Of a stretch of DNA of 64,000 nt, positions 1 through 8,000 are shown piece by piece. This DNA comes from Variovorax guangxiensis (GTDB lineage Bacteria > Pseudomonadota > Gammaproteobacteria > Burkholderiales > Burkholderiaceae_C): assembly GCF_003952165.1 (NCBI RefSeq), contig NZ_RXFT01000003.1:1-64000 (forward strand), read 5' to 3'. The position numbers were made by a program, and so were the translations under genes. Numbering within the stretch: the stretch's first letter is position 1; every line of letters starts with the position of its first letter. The notes below the pieces were generated by a model that saw only the letters and a program-made list of their open reading frames with translations, was not told the origin of the DNA and made no database searches.

Positions 1-1
1 T

Positions 2-379
2 GGCAACAGCGACGGCCTGCTCAAGCTCATCGCCGACCGCAAGCGTGAGGCCGGCAGCAGGTACCCCAAGCTCACCACCTTGCGCGAGGGCAGGAAGAAT
101 GTCCACGGCTGGAACGGCGAAGAGTCGCTGGTGCGCCGCGCCGACGGCACGCACGACTTCGAATGGATGTTCATCGGCGAGAACGGCGGCAGCGTCGCGC
201 GTCCCGGCAACCTCGACGTGACGATGCATACCAAGGTCATGGCAGATCGCATCGGCGCGGCGCCGGCTTCCTCGCTCAGTGACGAGGAAGCCATCGCGCT
301 GTGGGACAAGCTGCTCGACGGCCTGAAGTTCCGCGTTGCAGTGCCTGGCGCGCCAGCGGAAGCGATAGCGATCAAGTGA
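2..379 (+). CDS. C-terminal part of a Tli4-like T6SS immunity protein (partial, 5' end outside window)
   Basis: The frame is open from the first bases and ends at a TGA at 377-379, so only the last ~125 residues are present. They include the order HGWNGEE, a short FEWMFIGENG stretch, then a helical tail with ALWDKLLDGLKFR. This order (GEE, aromatic-rich strand, 'x-LWD-x-L' near the end) resembles the C-terminal domain of Tli4-family proteins. Those are periplasmic lipoproteins that neutralise type VI secretion phospholipase effectors. The match is from memory of the family. The N-terminal signal and lipobox cannot be seen, and no effector gene is visible downstream. It could instead be another secreted lipoprotein of unknown role. 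Confidence 0.5.
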   Translation, partial: GNSDGLLKLIADRKREAGSRYPKLTTLREGRKNVHGWNGEESLVRRADGTHDFEWMFIGENGGSVARPGNLDVTMHTKVMADRIGAAPASSLSDEEAIALWDKLLDGLKFRVAVPGAPAEAIAIK

Positions 380-449
380 ACAGGCCCGCATCGCCCTGGC
401 ACCTTGGGAGGACAATCCGGCAGCATCATTTGAAACCATAGCCACGACC

Positions 450-1577
450 ATGCCCCGCCTCGACGACCCCCTCCACGACGCCGAAATCGGCTCCCGCGAC
501 AGCACGCTCGACACCACCCGCATCGACGACGTGCGCATCGGCGCGGTCCGTCCGCTCATCACGCCCGCGCTGCTGCAGGAGCGCGTGCCGGTGCGCGACA
601 ACACGCTGGCGCTGGTCGAGCGCAGCCGTACGGAGATCGCCGACGTGCTGCACGGCCGCGACGACCGGCTGGTGGTGGTGGTCGGCCCCTGCTCCATCCA
701 TGACCACGACCAGGCCATCGAGTACGCGCAGCGCCTGAAGAAGGTCGCAGACTCGCTGCAGGACGACCTGATCATCGTGATGCGCGCCTACTTCGAGAAG
801 CCGCGCACCACCGTCGGCTGGAAGGGCTACATCAACGACCCGCACCTGGACGGCAGCTTCGCGATCAACGAAGGCCTGGAGCGCGCGCGCCGCCTGCTGC
901 TGGAGCTGACCACGCTGGGCCTGCCGACCGGCACCGAGTTCCTCGACCTGCTGAGCCCGCAGTTCATCGCCGACCTGATCGCCTGGGGCGCCATCGGCGC
1001 ACGCACCACCGAGAGCCAGAGCCACCGTCAGCTGGCCTCGGGCCTGAGCTGCCCCGTGGGCTTCAAGAACGGCACCGACGGCAGCGTGAAGGTCGCGGCC
1101 GACGCCATCCTCGCCGCGCGCGCCCCGCACGCTTTCATGGGCATGACCAAGATGGGCATGTCCGCGATCTTCGAGACCCGCGGCAACGACGACTGCCACG
1201 TGATCCTGCGCGGCGGCAAGGCGCCCAACTACTCGGCCGCCGACGTCGCCGCCAGCTGCGAGGCGCTGCTGGCCAACGGCCTGCGCCCGCAGGTGATGAT
1301 CGACGTCTCGCACGGCAACAGCAGCAAGCAGCACCAGCGCCAGATCGTGGTGGCCGAAGACGTGGCGGCGCAGATCGCGGGCGGCGAACGACGCATCACG
1401 GGCATCATGATCGAGAGCCACCTCGAAGAAGGCCGGCAGGACCTGAAGCCCGGCGTGCCGCTCAAGCACGGCGTGTCGATCACCGATGCCTGCATCGGCT
1501 TCGCGCAGACGGTGCCGGTGCTCGAATGGCTGGCGTCCGCGGTCAAGGCGCGGCGGCGCCTGTCGTCGAAGGCCTGA
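450..1577 (+). CDS. aroG: 3-deoxy-7-phosphoheptulonate synthase (DAHP synthase, class I)
   Basis: This enzyme condenses phosphoenolpyruvate and erythrose 4-phosphate, the first step of the shikimate pathway to aromatic amino acids, in the cytoplasm. The 375-residue product is full length for the AroF/G/H family. It carries GPCSIHD (about residues 79-85), the PRTTVGWKG loop, and SCPVGFKNGTDG. An N-terminal extension of roughly 35 residues before RPLITPA is where aromatic feedback inhibitors act in this family; which amino acid inhibits this copy cannot be read from the sequence. The ATG at 450 has no strong ribosome site directly upstream. The gene stands alone and is followed by a strong hairpin. 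Confidence 0.95.
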   Translation: MPRLDDPLHDAEIGSRDSTLDTTRIDDVRIGAVRPLITPALLQERVPVRDNTLALVERSRTEIADVLHGRDDRLVVVVGPCSIHDHDQAIEYAQRLKKVADSLQDDLIIVMRAYFEKPRTTVGWKGYINDPHLDGSFAINEGLERARRLLLELTTLGLPTGTEFLDLLSPQFIADLIAWGAIGARTTESQSHRQLASGLSCPVGFKNGTDGSVKVAADAILAARAPHAFMGMTKMGMSAIFETRGNDDCHVILRGGKAPNYSAADVAASCEALLANGLRPQVMIDVSHGNSSKQHQRQIVVAEDVAAQIAGGERRITGIMIESHLEEGRQDLKPGVPLKHGVSITDACIGFAQTVPVLEWLASAVKARRRLSSKA

Positions 1578-1609
1578 CGGCGGGAGCTCTGGAGCTTGGG
1601 GTGGTGGCG

Positions 1610-1637
1610 GTGTTCAAGGCCGCAGGGCCTTGAACAC
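1610..1637 (+). terminator. Strong hairpin after aroG, probable transcription terminator without a U-tract
   Basis: A perfect 12-bp inverted repeat (GTGTTCAAGGCC at 1610-1621 and its complement at 1626-1637) closes a 4-base loop about 30 bp after the aroG stop. No T-run follows, so classical intrinsic termination is uncertain; it could be a 3'-end stabilising structure. Confidence 0.5.
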
Positions 1638-1863
1638 GCCGGGTGAATGGCGACAGCGGCTGGCATCGAGGCGGTCCCTGAGCGGTTTCCCTCCCCCTCT
1701 TTTTTTGCCTCTACCAGCGCCGAACCGCTGTCGGGACGCAGTGTGCCCACGCGCGGTGAAGTCGAGGTGAAGTGCGTGCGGGAGTTTCGTGAAACGATAC
1801 TCGGCGTCCTGCTGCGCGGCACCCGCGCATCGATCTTTCGGCGATGACATCCACACATCGAAC

Positions 1864-2955
1864 ATGGCAGCGCTTCTTTCTTCTTACATCGGCAATCTCT
1901 TTTCCAAAGTCTTCGCGGGAGACGCACCGCCGCTGCACGCGGCGAACGGGCGTGCAGGCATCCATCCATGGCTCCAGGTCGGCGAGCAGGTGAATGCCGA
2001 CGTGCTGGCGGATGGCAAGGCCATCGCGAGGCTGGAGCACACGGCCACGCTGCCAGGGCTGAAGAAACGGCCTTCGGTGGTGTTCGATCTGCCGGAGAAC
2101 TTGAGTCGGCTCGAGCTGCGCGGATCGCACGTCGATGCCCAGGGAAAGGCCACATCGTTCAGGCGGCGCTGGTCGGTGCTCGACATGGCCCGCATCTCCC
2201 ACCCTCTCTACGATCCCGCCGGGCCGCTGGTCGAGCGCATCCGCGCCTTCGCCGAACTCTCCGGGCTGGTGGAGGTCGGCGACGCCCGTCCGCCCGCCGG
2301 CACTAACGCCGAGGCCGAGGCCGAGGCCGAGGCCGCGCTGCTCGAAGCCGAAGCCCGCCTCGGCACCACATTGCCCTCCCCGCTACGCGTGCTGCTTGCC
2401 GAAGCCGACATCCGGATCGACAACTCGTACTTCCTGCAGCCCCATCGACTGCAGACGGCCGAAGGCCTGCTGCTCGGGCTTGGCGGATACGGCGACGGCA
2501 ACGGCGGCCTCGGCGCGCTGCTGCCGCCTTCGGTCCTGGCGCGCTACCGCCGCAGCGTGGCCGTATTCGCGGAGATCGGCGACGGCCTGGGTGCCCTCGC
2601 TTGGGACCCGCAAGGCGTGGTCGCCGGTGAGCCGCCCAACAGCGCCGGAGACCAGGGCAACCCCGGCGCGCAGCCCGCGACGCCGAACGAAGGTGTCTGG
2701 TACTGGCTGCACCAGGAGCACATCGCCGAGCCCGCGCTGCTGCTGGACGACGACTACCAGCCCCAGACGGCCGAAGCGGCCTTGACCCACGTGTTCAAGC
2801 GCCTCGCTCTTTCGCAGGCCGCGTCGCCCGAAAGCGAAGAACAGCTGCTGGTCGACACGGCCCACCCGCGCAATCTGCTGCAGCTCCATTTCGACGAGCC
2901 TCGAAAGCCGCAGCTGCGGTTTCGCAGCTACGACTACCACTACAGCCTCTATTGA
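1864..2955 (+). CDS. SUKH-like (SMI1/KNR4 family) protein, possible orphan immunity protein
   Basis: The reading frame is open from 1789, but the ATG at 1864 (MAALLSSYIG) is the more natural start; neither has a clear ribosome site. The 363-residue product has no signal peptide. The N-terminal third (to about residue 125) is unfamiliar. Residues ~130-310 resemble the SUKH fold: E-x-x-LG-x-x-LP near 150, then an aromatic-rich strand with GDGLGALAWDP, and an acidic C-terminal helix region. SUKH proteins are often immunity proteins against polymorphic or contact-dependent toxins, but many have unknown roles. No toxin is adjacent. An in-frame hexamer repeat encodes an Ala-Glu run near residue 155. 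The N-terminal part may mark a fused partner domain. Confidence 0.55.
   Translation: MAALLSSYIGNLFSKVFAGDAPPLHAANGRAGIHPWLQVGEQVNADVLADGKAIARLEHTATLPGLKKRPSVVFDLPENLSRLELRGSHVDAQGKATSFRRRWSVLDMARISHPLYDPAGPLVERIRAFAELSGLVEVGDARPPAGTNAEAEAEAEAALLEAEARLGTTLPSPLRVLLAEADIRIDNSYFLQPHRLQTAEGLLLGLGGYGDGNGGLGALLPPSVLARYRRSVAVFAEIGDGLGALAWDPQGVVAGEPPNSAGDQGNPGAQPATPNEGVWYWLHQEHIAEPALLLDDDYQPQTAEAALTHVFKRLALSQAASPESEEQLLVDTAHPRNLLQLHFDEPRKPQLRFRSYDYHYSLY
2311..2334 (+). repeat. Tandem hexamer (GAGGCC)x4 inside the SUKH-like gene
   Basis: Four perfect copies of GAGGCC encode an alternating Glu-Ala run. Slippage here would change the protein length by two residues per unit without shifting the frame. 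Confidence 0.8.
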
Positions 2956-2988
2956 CCTGCGATTGCATGTGCGATCGCGGGAGCGGCA

Positions 2989-4083
2989 TCAACCCATCAG
3001 TGAGAACCGATGCTCCGTCGCGCTGTGGAAGCGCTCCCCGGGCCGCAGTACCGTCGACGGAAATTCCGGCTGGTTCGGCGAATCGGGGAAATGCTGCGTC
3101 TCCAGGCACAGCCCGTCGCCCTGCCTGATGCTCGCGCCCGCGCTGCCCAGCAGGCTGCCGTCGAGGAAGTTGCCCGAGTAGAACTGCACACCGGGCTCGC
3201 TGGTGTGCACCTCCATCACGCGGCCGGAAGCCTCGTGCTCCAGCCGGGCCGCGAGCGCGAGGCCTTGCCCGGCATTGGCGCGGTCGAGCACCCAGTTGTG
3301 GTCATAGCCATGGGCCCGCATCAGCTGCTCGTGGCCTTCGCGGATGCGCTCGCCGATGCGGGTCGCGGTGCGGAAGTCGAAGGGGGTTCCGGTCACGTCG
3401 GCGGTGCCCAACGGGATCAGCGTCTCATCGACCGGGCAGTAGCGGCTCGCGGCGAGCATCAGGCGATGATCCATCACCGAGCCGCTGCCCGCGAGGTTGA
3501 AGTAATCGTGGTGGCTCAGGTTGAGCACCGTGGGCTTGTCGGCGATGGCGCTGTAGTCGATGCGCCAGGTGTTCGCGCTGGTGCTCAGCGTGTAGCGCAG
3601 CGTGAGCCGCACTTCGCCGGGGTAGCCCTCTTCGCCGTCGGCGCTGGTGTAGCTCAGCTCGATGGCGATGGCGTCGCTTCCCGCCTGCTCCGCCGGAACC
3701 GGCACGATCTCCCAGTAGCGCTTGCCGAAGCCCGTCGCGCCGCCGTGCAATGAATTGGGGCCGTTGTTCAGGCCCAGTTGATACGCCTTGCCATCGAGCG
3801 TGAAGCGCCCGCCCGCGATGCGGTTCGCATAGCGGCCGACGATGGTTCCGAAATGCGGATGCGGCCCCAGGTAGCCGGCCAGCGAGGACAGGCCCAGCAC
3901 CACGTTGCCGCTGTGCCCATGCCGGTCGGGCACGCGCAGCGCGGTGACGATGCCCCCGACGTTGATGGCACTCAGGCTCAGCCCGAGTCCGTTGTCGAGG
4001 GTGTACTCGGTGACCACGCGGCCGTCGGGCATGCGCCCGTACTCGCGCGATGCGATGCTGCTTTTCTGTTCTCGATTGCTCAT
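2989..4083 (-). CDS. galM: Galactose mutarotase (aldose 1-epimerase)
   Basis: Interconverts alpha and beta anomers of aldohexoses, normally feeding the Leloir or other sugar pathways. The 364-residue length fits the family. Visible signatures are GRYANRIAGG (about residues 83-92), SLHGG near 111-115, the catalytic-histidine segment NLSHHDYFNLAG near 188-199, and the C-terminal LETQHFPDSPN that holds the catalytic glutamate near 330. No signal peptide is evident, so a cytoplasmic enzyme is expected. No other sugar genes are next to it; it is only 11 bp from the end of the upstream hydrolase gene on the same strand and could be read from that transcript. Confidence 0.93.
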   Translation of the reverse strand: MSNREQKSSIASREYGRMPDGRVVTEYTLDNGLGLSLSAINVGGIVTALRVPDRHGHSGNVVLGLSSLAGYLGPHPHFGTIVGRYANRIAGGRFTLDGKAYQLGLNNGPNSLHGGATGFGKRYWEIVPVPAEQAGSDAIAIELSYTSADGEEGYPGEVRLTLRYTLSTSANTWRIDYSAIADKPTVLNLSHHDYFNLAGSGSVMDHRLMLAASRYCPVDETLIPLGTADVTGTPFDFRTATRIGERIREGHEQLMRAHGYDHNWVLDRANAGQGLALAARLEHEASGRVMEVHTSEPGVQFYSGNFLDGSLLGSAGASIRQGDGLCLETQHFPDSPNQPEFPSTVLRPGERFHSATEHRFSLMG

Positions 4084-4094
4084 GTGTGCGGTGA

Positions 4095-5033
4095 TCAGGG
4101 AAAGAGTGCCTCACGTGCGCACTGCGACGCGGTGTGCAGCGCGATGCGGTCCTTGAGGTCGTGAAAGTCGGGCGGCTCGGCCGCGTGGGTGCGCAGCTCG
4201 ATGCGGTGGCCGGCCTTGGCTACCGCATCGGCGAAGCGCTCCTGCAGCGCATAGGGCGTGTTCCTGTCCTCGCGATTGCCGATGAGCACGATGCGCCGCG
4301 CCGGGTCGCGCACGATGCCGTTCACGTGGTCGAGCGGGTCGTAGAACTGCGTGCTGCCGGTGGTGTCGGTGCGGCCGTCCTTCGAGCGACCCAGCATGCG
4401 CGCGCGCTCCAGCAGGCCGTAGGCACCGGATGTGAGCACCGCGCAGGCGACGCGCGTGCGCCCCAGCGTGAGCAGCGCGGCGCCGGCCGTGGCGCCGCCG
4501 CTGTGGCCGACGATCACGATGCGCTGCAGCCGGTGGCGCTGCATGAGCGCGTCGAGCGCGGCATCGAGCGCATGGAACTCGACAAGCTGGCGACGCTTGC
4601 GGTGGTCGCCCGAGGAGCCGTACGTGCCGGGCCGTGCCACGAAGATCCACGGCACGCCCGCGCGGTCGCGGCTGCGCTGCGCGTCGAGCGTGCGCAGCTC
4701 CTCGGTGTTCCCGGGGATGCGCGTGGGCGCCTGGTCCATCACGCCGTCGCGGTCGCCAGAGAACTGCACGATGGCGATGCGCGCGCCGTCGATGTCGTCG
4801 CTCGCGAAGTAGCGGATGCACGACGGCCCCTCGGCCGCCTGCACCCACAGGAAGCCGTTGCGGTCGGGGCAGCGGGCGCGGTCGGCGGGCTGGTTCCAGT
4901 ACAGCACCTCGTCGGCGCCGGCGGCGAAGACTCTGGGCACGTCGGGCCCGGTGCGCTGCGCGCAGGCGGTCTGCGCCAGCGCCACGAGCAGCAGCACGAA
5001 GCGCAGTCTTCGAAGCGTGTGCAGCAGCTTCAT
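4095..5033 (-). CDS. Secreted alpha/beta hydrolase, coupled to the CapA/Mur-ligase fusion
   Basis: A 312-residue protein starting with a typical signal peptide (charged MKLLHTLRRLR, hydrophobic core, cleavage near residues 23-26). The nucleophile elbow GHSGG puts the serine at about 178. The likely acid is in NREDRNTP near 255 and the histidine in FHDLKD near 290. Its ATG overlaps the TGA of the preceding gene (ATGA at 5030-5033), so it is almost certainly co-translated with that large gene. This suggests it acts outside the cytoplasm on the same polymer or envelope component. The substrate cannot be read. The N-terminus ends in TACAQ, which is not a canonical lipobox. Confidence 0.8.
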   Translation of the reverse strand: MKLLHTLRRLRFVLLLVALAQTACAQRTGPDVPRVFAAGADEVLYWNQPADRARCPDRNGFLWVQAAEGPSCIRYFASDDIDGARIAIVQFSGDRDGVMDQAPTRIPGNTEELRTLDAQRSRDRAGVPWIFVARPGTYGSSGDHRKRRQLVEFHALDAALDALMQRHRLQRIVIVGHSGGATAGAALLTLGRTRVACAVLTSGAYGLLERARMLGRSKDGRTDTTGSTQFYDPLDHVNGIVRDPARRIVLIGNREDRNTPYALQERFADAVAKAGHRIELRTHAAEPPDFHDLKDRIALHTASQCAREALFP

Positions 5034-8000
5034 AGCCGTTGCAGCAGCCCCGGGATGCTGCCGAAATCCGACCGGTCGCGGTCGCCCTTCACCAGCACGA
5101 GGTCGCCGTCTCGCAGGAAGCCGCCGAGGTAGCCCGCGAGCTGCGCGGCGTCGTCGAAGTGCGGCCCGAGCAGCTCAGGGGGCACTTCCTCGCGCAGCCA
5201 GCGCATCTCGTTGCCGTGCGTCACCAGGTGCTCGATGCCCGAGGCCAGCAGCGGCGCGGCCAGGCTGCGGTGCATGGCCTCGGCGTCCTTGTCGAGGTTG
5301 ACGATGCGCCCCAGCACGCCGATCTTGCGCAGCACCGGGCCGCTGTCGGCGCGCTGCCAGGTGCGCACGAACTCCATGGCGTTGCGCATCGACATGACCT
5401 CGGCGTTCCAGCTGTCGTCGATCAGCGTGGCCTGCACGCCGGCCTGCGTACGCAGTGCACGCACCTGCATCACCGATGCCGGCAGCCGCACCTGCGGCAT
5501 GCGCGCGCAGGCGGCCTCGCCGTCGAAGCCCATGGCCAGCAGCGCCGCGAACGCGAGCAGCGAATTGCGCACCAGCCCCGCGCTCTCGACCGGGAAGAGG
5601 TATTCGAAGCTGCGCCCCGGCACGGCGACGCGCACGCGGCAGCCACCGCCGGGTTCGGGGCGGGTCTCGATCAGCCGCACATTGGCGTCGGGCCCGCTGC
5701 CCACCACCCAGATCGCGCCGGCCGTGAGCGCGGCCATGTCCACCACCTGGCGCAGGCAGGGAATGTGGTCGGGCACGATCGCCACGCCGCCGGGCTCCAG
5801 CCCGAGGAAGATGCGCGACTTGTAGGCGGCCGTGAGCTCCAGCGTCGGAGCCTGCCGTGTCTGCGACAGCCCCACCTCGGTGAGGATGGCCACGTGCGGC
5901 CGGGCCATCAGCGAGATGGGGCCGCGGTCCATCCACAGGCCGCTCTGCGCCATCTCGAGGATGCACACGTCGGTGTCCGGCCCGAGGTTCGCGAGCGTGG
6001 CCGGCACGCCGACGCGCGAGTTGTAGTTGTAGACGGTGGTGTGCACGCGCGCGCGCTCGGGCAGCAGGTCGCGCAGCATCGCGATGGTGGACGACTTGCC
6101 CACGGTGCCGGTCACGCCCACCACCAGGCCCTTGAAACGCTCCCGCGCAGCCTCGCCCATGGCGAGCATCGCGCGGATGGGGTCGTCGGCCTGCAGCAGC
6201 GGGAAGGCCGCATCGAGCCCTTCCACCGTGTGCGCGATCACGGCCCCGGCCAACGCCATCTGCAGGCGGGGCAGCTCCAGGTGGCGGTCCCAGTTGTCGG
6301 AGCTGGGCTTGCTGTAGCTCTCGTGCACGGCCAGCGTGCGGTAGTCGGAAGCGACGAAGAGCGAGGGCTGCGGCAGCACGCCCATGTGCACCGGTCCTCG
6401 CACCACCGAGTTGGCGTACCAGCCCGGCGGCGGCTCGACCAGCCAGCGCCCGCCGGTGGCGCGCTGCAGTTCGTCGGCGGTCCACACGGGCGCGGGGCTC
6501 GGGCCGGCGCCGGGCCGGTCGGCCCAGAGCACGGGCGCGGGGCGCTCCGGCAGCGGCACGGGCAGATCCGGCACGCGCAGGCCGCACCACAGCGTGAGGC
6601 GCCGCGCGGGCGGCAGCTCGGGCCACTCGCCGCGCACGGCCACCTCGATCTGCAGCACGTCGCTTTCGAGCAGGCCGGCGCGCGGCGGACGCAGTCCGTA
6701 GCGGTCGCGGTATATGCGCCCGGGCTCCCAGCGGCTGGTGGGCCACATCCAGTCGCAGGGGTCGTGGTCCATGCCCTCGCCCCATGGCGGCATGCGCTTG
6801 CTGCGCATCGGCAAGGCGCGGAAGTGCAGGCGCAGGTCGGCGGCGACGGGCGCGTCGATGCTCCAGAAAGACTCGATCCACAGCATGCGCCGGCCGACGA
6901 TCTGCCTGGGCACGCAGCGCAGCCCCAAGAGGCGCAGCGGGCCGAATTGCAGCGGCGCGATGCGCGCCTCCCTGGGCACCTCGTCCACCAGCCACTCAGG
7001 CCGCGGCGTCGGCAGGGGCGCAATGGCGCGAGCGGGCCGGAAGTCCTGGACGCCGGCGCCGGACGGGTCCGCATGGAACGCGGGCCGCGCGGGCGGCGAC
7101 AGGCGCACCGCGCAGCGGCCTCCCGGCAGCGGGCTCATCCGCGTGCCGAGCGCGCTGCATTGCGCGGTGAAGCGTTCGCTCGATGCCCGCGCTTCATCGC
7201 CTTCGAGCTGGCGCGAGAAGCCGAAGCCCACGCCCACGGGCGTGAACACCACCTCCTCCACGCCGCGCGGGCTCAGCTTCAGCGTGAAGACGCCGGAATC
7301 CCCGAGGTCGTTGCGCACCGAGTCGAACAGCAGGTCGCCGGCGTCGTGCAGGATGGGCCTGCCCTTGTACGTCTCGATGCCCTGCAGCACGTGCGCCGAA
7401 GTGCCCAGCGCCGCGTCCGCGCCCGCATCGACGATGGCATGGCCGACGGCGATCTCGGCCTGCGTGGGCTCGGTCTCGAGGTTGGCGCCCCAGTGCACCG
7501 CAACCAGCACCACGTCGGCCTCGCGGCGCGCGGCCTCGATGCGCGGCGCGAGCGTGGCGATCCATGCGGCGGGGTCTTCGAGCGGCAGCCAGGCGGCGCC
7601 CGCGCTGGCGGCTGTGGCGGCGAAGCTCGGCTGCGTGGCGTCGAGCGAGAACAGCGCCACGCGCACGCCGCCCGCGCGGCGGAAGGCCGGGCGCAATGCA
7701 GCCTCCAGCGTGCGGCCGGTGCCGGCGTGGGCGATGCCCGCGGCCTGCAGCAGGGCCTGCTGCTCCATCAGCGCCTCGGGGCCGTAGTCGCCGCTGTGGT
7801 TGTTGGCGGTGGCGACCATGCCGATGCCGGCCTCGGTCAGCACCGCGAGCATCTCGGGGCGTGCACGGTAGTAGTAAGGGCCGGCCTCGCCCTTGTCCAC
7901 GCCCTGCTCGCCGACGGTGGCGACCACGCATTCGAGGTTCACGATGCCCAGGTCGGCTTCGCGCAGCGCGGCGATGTCGCCGAGCATCCTGTGCGCGCCG

